Source: Aromatoleum buckelii
GTDB lineage: Bacteria; Pseudomonadota; Gammaproteobacteria; Burkholderiales; Rhodocyclaceae
Assembly: GCF_012910785.2 (NCBI RefSeq)
Contig: NZ_WTVH02000009.1
Location: forward strand, 62,001 to 126,000
Length of the DNA stretch: 64,000 bases
Direction: 5' to 3'
Both the position numbers and the translations under genes were made by a program. The notes below the pieces were generated by a model that worked only from the letters and a program-made list of their open reading frames with translations, was not told the DNA's origin and searched no databases. This document shows, piece by piece, positions 45,678 to 54,136 of the stretch. Every line of letters starts with the position of its first letter. Within the stretch, counting starts at the first letter, position 1.

Positions 45678-45682
45678 CTTCG

Positions 45683-46915
45683 TCAGCTGGAGGCGAGTGC
45701 GGCGCGCTCGAGCAGCAACGCCAGCTCCCGGGTGCGCTCTCGACGGGAGGCACCCGCGATCGCGGTTTCGTTCGGCAAGGTGCCGCAGTGCCGGTCGCCG
45801 ACGAAGCGTCGCAGCAGATCGCCGATCGCGTCCGCGTCGTCGAGGGGCGCGATGGCCTCGATCCCCGCGTTGCGAGCAATGCGGGCGGTATCGCCGGCCG
45901 GATCGGTGAGCGCAAGAATGGGGCGTCGTGCACGCAGGTACTCGTACAGCTTGGCGGGCACTTGTGCGTTGCAGTTCGCCGCCTGCAATATGAGCAGGCC
46001 GTCCGCTCGCACCATCTCCGAAAGCGCGTCGCGGTAGGCGATCGGCGGCAGAATCTCGATCGCCTCCGCAACGTGGTTGTCGGTCGCCAACTGCTGGATC
46101 AGGCCCTTGTGCACCGGTGCCCGAAAACGGATGCGCAGCCGGTCGAACGTGCTTTTGTCAGTGTGCTTGAGCTCTTTCAGTGCGGCAAACAGTGCAGTCG
46201 GGTCGCGCTCGCTGGGATAGACGATTCCGCTATGGAGGAGCGTCACCCGGTCGGCGTCGAGGGGCGATCCGCTGTGCGTTCCTTCGAAAGTTTCCTCGTC
46301 GTAGCCGTTTTCCAGCAGGCTCATGTGCGTGGCCCGCGCCGGGTATCGCAGCTGATAATCGCGAAGTGCGCTGGGCGTCGTGAACGTGCTGAAGGCGGCG
46401 CGCGCAATGCCCGTTCTTTCGATTCGTTCGAAGCTGCGCCAGACCGAAGGGTCCTCGGGGTAGCCGTCCTGAGCCATCGGGTCGCGAAAATCGGCGACCC
46501 ACGGCACGCCGCTCAATCGCTGCAGCGTATGGCCGATGCGATGCGCCGTCGCCAGGGGGTAGGTAGACCACAGCGCGTGAGGGCGGTACTTCCGAATCAT
46601 CGCGAGTCCGGCTGGCACCGCACTCAGCCACCAGGACATCCAGCGGTCGGGACGTGCGAGGACCTGCGGGTAACACTTGCCGATCGCGAAATGCCGCGCA
46701 GCGTCCCAGGCGCGCGTGCGGATCACGGTCGTGCCGGGAGGAATATCGCGTAACTGATCGTTTCCGGTGCCGAGGTAAGCGCGCGGGTCGACGGTGAGTA
46801 CGATGGGCTCCCAGCCGAACTCGGGAAGGTATCGGACGAATCGCAAAGTGCGCTGGATACCGCTGCTTCCCTTGATCGGAGGAAAGTGGAACGCAACCAT
46901 CAGCACGCGTTTCAT
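45683..46915 (-). CDS. Glycosyltransferase family 4-like protein
   Basis: The 410-residue GT-B protein begins MKRVLMVAFHFPPIKGSSGIQRTLRF, the start of exosortase-associated GT4-like enzymes. It contains LWSTYPLATAHRIG, WVADFRDPMAQDGYP, LLHSGIVYPSERDP and RRPILALTDPAGDT. An upstream Met would add only eight residues, so the MKRVLM start is preferred. It leads a - strand group with the GNAT-like, ligase and decarboxylase genes and is divergent from the acyl carrier protein gene. Confidence 0.85.
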   Translation of the reverse strand: MKRVLMVAFHFPPIKGSSGIQRTLRFVRYLPEFGWEPIVLTVDPRAYLGTGNDQLRDIPPGTTVIRTRAWDAARHFAIGKCYPQVLARPDRWMSWWLSAVPAGLAMIRKYRPHALWSTYPLATAHRIGHTLQRLSGVPWVADFRDPMAQDGYPEDPSVWRSFERIERTGIARAAFSTFTTPSALRDYQLRYPARATHMSLLENGYDEETFEGTHSGSPLDADRVTLLHSGIVYPSERDPTALFAALKELKHTDKSTFDRLRIRFRAPVHKGLIQQLATDNHVAEAIEILPPIAYRDALSEMVRADGLLILQAANCNAQVPAKLYEYLRARRPILALTDPAGDTARIARNAGIEAIAPLDDADAIGDLLRRFVGDRHCGTLPNETAIAGASRRERTRELALLLERAALASS

Positions 46916-46984
46916 CGTGACAGCACTCCAGATGGACATTCTCTTTTGCCGCGCGAGGGCGACGGCGGTTCTGACGGTCTTCCG

Positions 46985-47012
46985 TTGTGGCGGACGAACG
47001 GGCGCCTATAAT
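46985..47012 (+). promoter_or_regulatory. Candidate sigma-70 promoter for the acyl carrier protein operon
   Basis: TTGTGG at 46985-46990 and a perfect TATAAT at 47007-47012 are 16 bp apart in the divergent spacer. Transcription would start near 47019, about 57 nt before the TTG start of the acyl carrier gene. A second TATAAT at 47036-47041 has no matching -35. Confidence 0.5.
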
Positions 47013-47075
47013 AGCAGCCACCTGTTGCAAGGCCTTATAATGTGCTTTGCCCTTCTAGCTATTTGGAGTATGTCG

Positions 47076-47324
47076 TTGGATATCAAGAAAGAAGTCTTGT
47101 CGATCCTCGACGAGGTGCTGAGCCTGAACGGGCGCACTTCCGGTTTCGACCTCGATACGCCGCTGCTGGGCGCGGTGCCTGAGCTGGACTCGATGGCCGT
47201 GGTCGGAGTGATCAATCTGCTGGAGGAGCGTTTCGGCATCGTCGCGGAGGATGACGAAATTGACGGAACCACGTTCATGACTGTCGGGGCCTTGGTCGAT
47301 TTTGTGGCAGGCAAGCTGAGCTGA
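47076..47324 (+). CDS. Acyl carrier protein, exosortase A associated
   Basis: The small acidic carrier protein has the phosphopantetheine site PELDSMAVVGV, with the modified Ser in DSM, and a four-helix ACP pattern (KEVLSILDEVLSL, INLLEERFGI, TVGALVDFVAGKL). The TTG at 47076 is preferred: GGAG at 47065-47068 is 7 nt upstream, whereas the ATG at 47070 is only 1 nt from that site. TTG gives 82 residues (MDIKKEVLS). It probably holds the acyl group made by the ligase at 43.3 kb. The hydrolase gene starts 9 nt after its stop. Confidence 0.88.
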   Translation: MDIKKEVLSILDEVLSLNGRTSGFDLDTPLLGAVPELDSMAVVGVINLLEERFGIVAEDDEIDGTTFMTVGALVDFVAGKLS

Positions 47325-47332
47325 CCGGGCCG

Positions 47333-48169
47333 ATGCCCGTCCGCCGTTCTGCTTTCTTTCTCCCCGTCGAAGGGGGCGAAAAGCGCTTTTGCCTTGTCAC
47401 TGCGCCCGAAGGCGAACCGCGGGGCGCAATCCTTTACGTTCATCCGTTTGCCGAGGAGATGAACAAATCGAGACGCATGGCAGCGCTTGCTTCGTGGGCG
47501 TTTGCTGAGCGCGGCTGGATGGTGCTGCAGGCTGATTTGGGCGGCTGCGGTGACAGCACCGGCGACTTCGGCGATGCGACATGGCCCGGCTGGCTGATTG
47601 ACGTTGACGTGGCATGGCGATGGCTCCGTGAACGGGCGGACGGGCCTGCGGTCGTCTGGAGCCTGCGAGCCGGAAGTCTCGTGGTTTCGGACTGGTTGAA
47701 GACGCAGCACGCTTCGATGCCTTTGCTGTTGTGGCAGCCGGTCATAAACGGGCGCCAGCACCTCACCCAGTTCCTGCGCGTAAAGGGGGTCAGCCGGATG
47801 ATGGAGGACGGCGACGTGAAGGCGACGATGGCTGCAGTACGGGCGGAGTTGCATGCCGGGCATCCCGTCGAGATTGCGGGCTATACGCTGTCGCCGGACC
47901 TCGTCGGCGGGCTCGAAAAAGCTCGCCTCGAATTGCCGTCCGGTTTCGCGGGATCCGTTGCAAGCCTCGAAGTCGTTTCCTCGGAACGCCCTGAGCCCAC
48001 TCCCGCAGTGGCGCTGCTCGCCGAGCGCTGGCGGGAGCGGGGAGGGCGGTGGTCGGCCGATGCAATCACCGGGCCGGGATTCTGGCAAACCGTGGAAATC
48101 GAGGTCTGCCCGACGTTGATCGATGCCTCCGTCGCTGCCCTCAAGAGAGTTGGCAATGAAGTACAGTGA
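47333..48169 (+). CDS. Alpha/beta hydrolase 2, exosortase A associated (TIGR03101 type)
   Basis: The 278-residue alpha/beta-hydrolase-fold protein starts MPVRRSAFFLPVEGGEKRF. It has the LYVHPFAEEMNKSRRMAA loop and ADLGGCGDSTGDF. The nucleophile elbow reads VWSLRAGSLV and not a normal GxSxG, so catalysis by a standard Ser is doubtful; this degeneracy is usual in the family. It follows the acyl carrier gene by 8 nt and overlaps hydrolase 1 by 14 nt. It may handle acyl groups from the carrier. Confidence 0.88.
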   Translation: MPVRRSAFFLPVEGGEKRFCLVTAPEGEPRGAILYVHPFAEEMNKSRRMAALASWAFAERGWMVLQADLGGCGDSTGDFGDATWPGWLIDVDVAWRWLRERADGPAVVWSLRAGSLVVSDWLKTQHASMPLLLWQPVINGRQHLTQFLRVKGVSRMMEDGDVKATMAAVRAELHAGHPVEIAGYTLSPDLVGGLEKARLELPSGFAGSVASLEVVSSERPEPTPAVALLAERWRERGGRWSADAITGPGFWQTVEIEVCPTLIDASVAALKRVGNEVQ

Positions 48170-49046
48170 GGACGCCGTCGTTTTCGATTGCGCCAGCGAG
48201 ACCCTGATCGGCGTGATCGCACTGCCGGAGCGCCCGTCGAGAGTCGGCGTCCTGATCGTCGTCGGCGGACCGCAGTACCGTGCGGGCAGTCACCGTCAAT
48301 TCGTCCTCCTGTCCCGTTTTCTGGCGGAGCGCGGAGTAGTGTGCATGCGCTTCGATTATCGCGGGATGGGCGATTCGACCGGAGCGGCATGCGACTTCCG
48401 GGACGTGGATGGCGACATCGCGGCAGCGGTCGACCAGCTCTTCGCGCTGGCTCCGACACTGGATGGCGTCGTGCTCTGGGGCCTCTGTGACGGCGCCAGC
48501 GCGTCGTGTTTTTATGCGCCGAAGGATTCGCGTGTTGTCGGAGCAGTGCTCGTCAACCCGTGGGTCAGGACCGAGGCGGGTGAGGCGCAGACTTACCTCA
48601 AGCACTATTATCGGCAGAGGCTGGCGGATCCGCGCTTCTGGAAAAAGCTGGTCGGAGGCCGGGTTTCCCTGCGCGCCTCGGTCGCCTCCTTGTTGTCGAT
48701 GGCGGGCCGGGCCCGATCTGGATCGGGCGCGCCGCGTGCGAAGTCCGCTTCTGCGGCTGCGCTCGATTTGCCGGACCGGATGTCGGCAAGCCTCGAGAAA
48801 TCGAAGGTTCCATTCGCCGTAGTCCTCAGCGGGAACGACTACGTCGCGAAGGAGTTCGAACTGGAAACACGCAAGCGCCCCGGGTGGCGGACCCTGTTGA
48901 GTGACCGGCGAGCTGCAGTAGTCGCTTTCCCGTCGGCCGACCACACGTTTTCATCTGAAGAGAAGCGCGAGGCCGTCGCTTTGGCGACATGGAACTGGTT
49001 GGTACGAAGGAACTTGTCGCGTGTGCCAACTGAAATGGCTGGGTGA
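48156..49046 (+). CDS. Alpha/beta hydrolase 1, exosortase A associated (TIGR03100 type)
   Basis: The 296-residue hydrolase begins MKYSEDAVVFDCASETLIGVI; the internal ATG is chosen over the earlier one because it starts the conserved region. Motifs are GGPQYRAGSHRQF, FDYRGMGDSTG and the elbow WGLCDGASA, where Cys takes the nucleophile place (GLCDG), as in dienelactone-hydrolase-type enzymes. The acid/His end ADHTFSSEEKREAV is intact. It overlaps hydrolase 2 by 14 nt. Its substrate may be an acyl thioester from the carrier protein. Confidence 0.9.
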   Translation: MKYSEDAVVFDCASETLIGVIALPERPSRVGVLIVVGGPQYRAGSHRQFVLLSRFLAERGVVCMRFDYRGMGDSTGAACDFRDVDGDIAAAVDQLFALAPTLDGVVLWGLCDGASASCFYAPKDSRVVGAVLVNPWVRTEAGEAQTYLKHYYRQRLADPRFWKKLVGGRVSLRASVASLLSMAGRARSGSGAPRAKSASAAALDLPDRMSASLEKSKVPFAVVLSGNDYVAKEFELETRKRPGWRTLLSDRRAAVVAFPSADHTFSSEEKREAVALATWNWLVRRNLSRVPTEMAG

Positions 49047-49059
49047 GGGAGGTGTCGTG

Positions 49060-49728
49060 ATGAGTCAGGCGTCGAAGGTTTCGGGAGGTATGTTGCTTGC
49101 TGCGCTCTTCTTGCTGTCGGCGGCTCCCCCCGTGCAGGGCGAGGTGCTGGGCGAGGCGATCTGCGGTTCGCTGGATAACCCGTATGGGCCATTCGACTAT
49201 CGAACCGACAAGCACAAACTGGCGGTCGTGGAGAGGCACCATTTCAATCGAGACGTCGAGAGTCTGCGCGCGGGGATCACGACATCCAAGGTGGGCGGCG
49301 ACATCTCGTACACGCTGCGGGCGTTTCCGAACCATCACCGTGCGTTGCATGCTGTCGCCCGGCTTGCCGTGAAGGAAAAGAAGGCACGCCCGGGGGGGTC
49401 GCAATATTCGATCGACTGCTGGTTCGACCGGGCAATGCGTTTCAGTCCTGACGACGGGATGGTCCCTCTGACCTACGGCATCTATCTGTTCCAGATCGGC
49501 AAGAAGGAAAAGTCTCTGAAAATGCTGGAAACTGCAGAGAAGCTCGGCGAAAACAGCGGAAACTTCCACTATAACGCCGGATTGATCTATGCCGACCTCA
49601 AGAAGTACGATCGCGCGCTGGAGCATGCCCATGCGGCTTATGCGAAAGGCTTCAATCTTCCCGGCTTGAGGGGGAAGCTCGAGAAGGCCGGAAAATGGCA
49701 GGATCCGGCGCCAAGGAAGCAGAACTGA
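49060..49728 (+). CDS. Secreted TPR protein
   Basis: The 222-residue protein begins MSQASKVSGGMLLAALFLLSAAPPVQGE after GGGAGG and carries a signal peptide cleaved near VQGE. Residues about 85-210 show TPR helix pairs (FPNHHRALHAVARLA, PLTYGIYLFQIGKKEKSLKMLETAEKL, FHYNAGLIYADLKKYDRALEHAHAAYAKGF). It follows the XrtA-linked hydrolases by 13 nt and is likely a periplasmic scaffold for the polysaccharide machinery. This proximity, and no catalytic motif, is all that suggests a role. Confidence 0.75.
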   Translation: MSQASKVSGGMLLAALFLLSAAPPVQGEVLGEAICGSLDNPYGPFDYRTDKHKLAVVERHHFNRDVESLRAGITTSKVGGDISYTLRAFPNHHRALHAVARLAVKEKKARPGGSQYSIDCWFDRAMRFSPDDGMVPLTYGIYLFQIGKKEKSLKMLETAEKLGENSGNFHYNAGLIYADLKKYDRALEHAHAAYAKGFNLPGLRGKLEKAGKWQDPAPRKQN

Positions 49729-49769
49729 CCGGACTGCCTGAGGGGCGAGCGACGACGTGCCCGCCCCAT

Positions 49770-50775
<1,006 letters not shown>

Positions 50776-51933
50776 CTATGGCGCGTACTCCGAAGTCTGG
50801 AAGGCTCCGGGAGCCCATCGCTGCGGCGGCTGCAGGGCGCGCGTGCCGATTGGCAACGCGAACTCCGCGGCCGGGGCGAGACTGTAACCTTGCGCGTCTC
50901 CGGGGAGGTTGCCGAAGCGGCGCAGGATCGAGTCGGAGGAGAGCGTGAAGTCGAGGATGTCGGGGGCGCCGAGTAGCGCCGCGACTGCGGGGATGTTGCC
51001 GCTGAACTCTCCGTGCGCTCCGAGGGTGAATACGCCGAGGCCGACAGTGAGGTTGTTTACTGCCTTGATCTCGGTGTTCGCCGGCAGGGCGCCCTTCCAG
51101 ATCCGGAGGAACCACGCACCTGTCATCCGGTCGCTGAGCAGCGTGTTGTGCGACAGGTAAAGCCCGCTTTCAGGCCAGATGTTCCCTTCCGCCCCGTAGG
51201 CGACGACGACCGGGTTCTGAGTCGTGGCGCTCTGGCCGATGACGTTGCCGACGACGAACGTCATGCCGCCGTTGGGGAAGTCGAGCTCATAGGAAGCCTC
51301 GCCGCCGGGGCCGTCGTGGATCAGGTTGTAGCGAATGTCGTTATGACGGGCGCGCGACTTGATGAGGTGGCCTTCGTAACCCTGGTGAAAACGGCTGCCA
51401 GTGACTTCGAGGCGGGCAATGCGACCAACGTAAAGCAGATGCGGCAAAGCAACGTTGTGCGGGGCCTGGGCGAAAACGGAATCCTCGATGCGCAACTCGG
51501 TGTCCGGATAGTTTGCCGTGAGGATGCCGTTCTCGTTGCCGATGAAGCTGCTTGCGCTGACGTGCAGGCGCCCCTGCTCGAGCCGGATCGCGGCGCCGTT
51601 TCCGTCCGGTACGCTCGCACCCCGGAACTCGACGTTGTGAATCCGAACGTCCCCGTTACGGATCACCCAGATCGCCTTGCCTTCTGCGCTGGCTCCATCG
51701 GCAATCAGGACCGGCCGCTCCCCGACGCCGCGGATTGTGATCTGCTTTTGTCGCCAGACCGCGACATCGGCCCGGTATTCACCCGGGAGGACTTCGACGA
51801 TGTCGCCGTCCTTGGCGTGCTTTGCCGCATCGGCGATACGGGTAAAGGGCTCGTGCGGCCCGACCCGGAGGATTTCGGCGTCGACCGTTGCACTGAAACC
51901 GAGCAACGCGATCAGGACAGCATGGATGCGCAT
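50776..51933 (-). CDS. Secreted right-handed beta-helix protein
   Basis: The 385-residue protein from the MRIHAVLIALLGFSATVDA signal peptide contains many short coils of a pectate-lyase-like beta-helix: AKDGDIVEVLPGEYRADV, RIHNVEFRGASV, RLHVSASSFIGNENGI, LRIEDSVFAQAP and RLEVTGSRFHQG. A GTG at 52029 overlaps the hsp20 stop (GTGA) and would add 32 residues, hiding the signal peptide. It probably binds or processes a surface polysaccharide. No catalytic residues can be assigned. Confidence 0.75.
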   Translation of the reverse strand: MRIHAVLIALLGFSATVDAEILRVGPHEPFTRIADAAKHAKDGDIVEVLPGEYRADVAVWRQKQITIRGVGERPVLIADGASAEGKAIWVIRNGDVRIHNVEFRGASVPDGNGAAIRLEQGRLHVSASSFIGNENGILTANYPDTELRIEDSVFAQAPHNVALPHLLYVGRIARLEVTGSRFHQGYEGHLIKSRARHNDIRYNLIHDGPGGEASYELDFPNGGMTFVVGNVIGQSATTQNPVVVAYGAEGNIWPESGLYLSHNTLLSDRMTGAWFLRIWKGALPANTEIKAVNNLTVGLGVFTLGAHGEFSGNIPAVAALLGAPDILDFTLSSDSILRRFGNLPGDAQGYSLAPAAEFALPIGTRALQPPQRWAPGAFQTSEYAP

Positions 51934-52025
51934 CGCGGCTGCGGGAAGGCCATGTCGCACTGGCTTCGACAAAAAATTCGCCCGGCGAACCAGGCGAATC
52001 GTCGAGACGCCGTTCGGGCTGGGCG

Positions 52026-52445
52026 TCACGTGATCGTCAGACGCTTAGCCTGTTCCGGCGCCTTCTTCGGCAGGCTCAGTTCGAGGACCCCGTCATTGAA
52101 CTTCGCGCTCGACTTGCCTTCGTCGATCTCCTGGCCGAGCTGGAAGCTGCGCGACACCTTGCCGAAATAGCGCTCGGTGCGCAGGACGCGCTCGCCTTCC
52201 TTGACGTCCTTTTCCTGCTTGCGCTCGGCGCTGATCGACACGACCGGGCCGTCGATGTGGACGTGGATGTCCTCTTTCTTGATGCCCGGCAGCTCGGCGT
52301 GCACCTGGTACGCGTTCTCGTCTTCCTTGACGTCGACACGCATCTGCGGCGCTTCGCCCTGGATGCCGGCGGTCATGTCGACGGGGCGAACGAAAAACCC
52401 GCGCAGCAGATCGTCGAACGGGTCGCGACGGATGAGATTGCTCAT
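52026..52445 (-). CDS. Small heat-shock protein (Hsp20/alpha-crystallin family)
   Basis: The 139-residue ATP-independent chaperone has an alpha-crystallin domain at about residues 30-130: RVDVKEDENAYQVHAELPGIKKEDIHVHIDG, RTERYFGKVSRSFQLGQEIDE and GVLELSLPKKAPEQ with the ELxLPK-type end. AGGAGG sits 5 nt before the ATG. A strong sigma-32 promoter lies 48-75 bp upstream, supporting heat induction. It is divergent from the CWC protein gene. Confidence 0.95.
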   Translation of the reverse strand: MSNLIRRDPFDDLLRGFFVRPVDMTAGIQGEAPQMRVDVKEDENAYQVHAELPGIKKEDIHVHIDGPVVSISAERKQEKDVKEGERVLRTERYFGKVSRSFQLGQEIDEGKSSAKFNDGVLELSLPKKAPEQAKRLTIT

Positions 52446-52492
52446 GTTTTCCTCCTGTGCGTCATCATGGCTTTGAACCGCTTACGTAGCCA

Positions 52493-52520
52493 ATATAGGT
52501 GCGGGAAGCGACTTTTCAAG
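52493..52520 (-). promoter_or_regulatory. Sigma-32 heat-shock promoter for hsp20
   Basis: On the - strand CTTGAAA (52514-52520) is followed after 13 nt by ACCTATAT (52493-52500). This is close to the sigma-32 consensus CTTGAAA / CCCCATNT with right spacing. The same bases contain TTGAAA-N16-TATATT, so basal sigma-70 use is also possible. Confidence 0.7.
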
Positions 52521-52573
52521 CTTTCGACCCCGCGCCGGAAGTAATATCTCGTGTCCTGTCCGGAGCATTCCAC

Positions 52574-52801
52574 ATGAGCGACATCACCGGGAACACGATC
52601 GCGAACGACGTGGCCACCAATAACTGTCCGCGTTGCGGCGCCGCTTTTACGTGTGGCATGGAGGCCGGCTTGCCGGCGTGCTGGTGCGCCGCGCTGCCGC
52701 CAGTGGAGGGGATTCCGGAAGTAGTGGGGATCGGATGCTACTGCCCGAACTGCCTGAAGATGCTGCTGCGCGCCGCGGGGGCGCAGCCCGCAGGCTTTTA
52801 G
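52574..52801 (+). CDS. Cysteine-rich CWC-family protein
   Basis: The 75-residue protein begins MSDITGNTIANDV; CGGAG lies 8 nt upstream. Eight cysteines form zinc-binding-like pairs: NNCPRCGAAFTCGM, ACWCAALP and CYCPNCLKMLL. This is the CWC (cysteine-rich, CxWCx) family found in many betaproteobacteria, whose function is not known. It is divergent from hsp20 and convergent with nudB, whose end overlaps its own by 4 nt. Metal binding is likely. Confidence 0.85.
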   Translation: MSDITGNTIANDVATNNCPRCGAAFTCGMEAGLPACWCAALPPVEGIPEVVGIGCYCPNCLKMLLRAAGAQPAGF

Positions 52802-53268
52802 CCCCGAGCGTCCGCTTGCCGCGCAGTGAGGCGCGGCAGCATCAGGATCGCGTCGCGATTGGTCCACGACGACGCTTTCCCGGCGGCTTCCGCGAGCGGC
52901 AGCCACAGCTGCATGCGGTGTTCGGCAGGCGCGAGCCTGACCGGTTGCGGCGCGGGGACGCAGAGGCTGAACACGTGTTCGGTGTTGTGCGTGACGCCCG
53001 GCGCGTAGCGCGCGCGCCACTCCTTGAGGATTTCGAAACGGTTGGTGAGGTGCCAGTCACGCAGCTGGCCCGAAGACACTGCGAGGCCGGTTTCCTCGTT
53101 CACTTCCCGTATCGCCGCCTGCAGCGGCGATTCGTCCGCTTCAAGGCTGCCGGTCACCGATTGCCAGAAGCCGGGGGGAGTCACCCGTTCGAGCAGCAGC
53201 ACCTGGAGCGTCGCGGTGTGGATGACGACGAGGACCGAGATCGGCCGCTTGTACGGCAGTCCCGCCAT
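52798..53268 (-). CDS. nudB: Dihydroneopterin triphosphate diphosphatase (Nudix)
   Basis: The 156-residue Nudix hydrolase has a complete Nudix box from Gly40 to Leu62 (GSLEADESPLQAAIREVNEETGL), fitting GX5EX7REUXEEXGU. RFEILKEWRARYAPGVTHNTEHVF matches NudB and not generic Nudix proteins. It removes pyrophosphate from dihydroneopterin triphosphate in folate synthesis. Its ATG overlaps the barstar stop by 1 nt (TGATG). Confidence 0.9.
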   Translation of the reverse strand: MAGLPYKRPISVLVVIHTATLQVLLLERVTPPGFWQSVTGSLEADESPLQAAIREVNEETGLAVSSGQLRDWHLTNRFEILKEWRARYAPGVTHNTEHVFSLCVPAPQPVRLAPAEHRMQLWLPLAEAAGKASSWTNRDAILMLPRLTARQADARG

Positions 53269-53711
53269 CACAGCGTGCGAAGGTGCACGATGCCGTTTGC
53301 CGTGAGCCCGACGAAAATCCACACCGGGATGCCGTCCGCCGCCTGTTCGCGCGCGGCTTCGTCGAAAGTTTCCAGTGCGGCGATGAAGTCGGCTTCGGCG
53401 GCGACGCGGAAACGATCTGCATGTTCGAGGATGATCACGTAGCCGTCGGCCGGGAGCCACGCCATGTCGGCAAGGCAGTCGGCGAGCGCGTCCCAGTTCT
53501 GTCCGAACCAGTCCGGAAAGTGCAGGCCGGCCGCGATCCGGGCGAGGAAATCGGCCTTGTCCGCGCACCCCGAGAGATCGACCCGCAATACCCGGAAATC
53601 AAGCTCGCGCGCGGCTTGGGTGATCGCGTTGCCGCCGCGCTGCGGCAAGTGGTAGACGCCGGCGCGGTCGGGCTGCTGCAGGACGGATGCGAGTTCGTTT
53701 TCGGCGATCAT
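53268..53711 (-). CDS. Barstar-family ribonuclease inhibitor
   Basis: The 147-residue protein has the barstar core: HFPDWFGQNWDALADCLADMAWLPADGYVIILEHADR, containing the two Asp/Trp-rich inhibitor residues of the helix that plugs barnase. An N-terminal extension of about 40 residues precedes the usual barstar start (LRVDLSGCADKADFLARIAAGLHFP). It is coupled by ATGA overlap to the upstream secreted ribonuclease gene, so inhibitor and enzyme are made together. Confidence 0.9.
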   Translation of the reverse strand: MIAENELASVLQQPDRAGVYHLPQRGGNAITQAARELDFRVLRVDLSGCADKADFLARIAAGLHFPDWFGQNWDALADCLADMAWLPADGYVIILEHADRFRVAAEADFIAALETFDEAAREQAADGIPVWIFVGLTANGIVHLRTL

Positions 53712-54073
53712 GGCTGAGGCTGGATTCTCCGGAAACTGCGGTAATGGTCGTCCGTATAGTAGAACACGGCGGGCGGGTCCCCGCCGGTGACGAGACGCCG
53801 TGCGCCACGATCCCGGGAGCCCGGGGTCGGCACCGTGTATTCACGATAGTAGCCGCGCGGGCGCTGCGGCAAGAGCCGCTCGCGGTTCTGGAACACGACA
53901 CCGTCGCGGCGATAAGGAAACGGGCCGCCGCGCTCGATCAGCTGCAGCGTCGCGATCGCCTCGGGCGGCAAGCCGTGCAGTCCGGCGGCGGGCGGCGCGT
54001 CGCGTGTGCAGGCGGGCAGCGCCACCAGCGTGGCCGCGAGGAACAGTAGGAATCGGAGTGCAAGTCGGCGCAT
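53708..54073 (-). CDS. Barnase-like secreted guanyl-specific ribonuclease
   Basis: The 121-residue protein starts MRRLALRFLLFLAATLVALPAC, a signal sequence with a possible lipoprotein cysteine at 22. The catalytic domain ends with family residues: the base Glu in YYREYTVPTPG, Arg in SRDRGARRLVTGG, and His in FYYTDDHYRSFRRI. The domain starts at LPPEAIATLQLIERGGPF. It is exported, so the cytosolic barstar beside it would only protect the producer. It overlaps barstar by 4 nt. Confidence 0.88.
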   Translation of the reverse strand: MRRLALRFLLFLAATLVALPACTRDAPPAAGLHGLPPEAIATLQLIERGGPFPYRRDGVVFQNRERLLPQRPRGYYREYTVPTPGSRDRGARRLVTGGDPPAVFYYTDDHYRSFRRIQPQP

Positions 54074-54136
54074 CGGGTCTCCCGTGGGTGGCCTCGTCCG
54101 GCCTGGAAATCGATGGAGGAGTGGCTGGGGAGGGCG

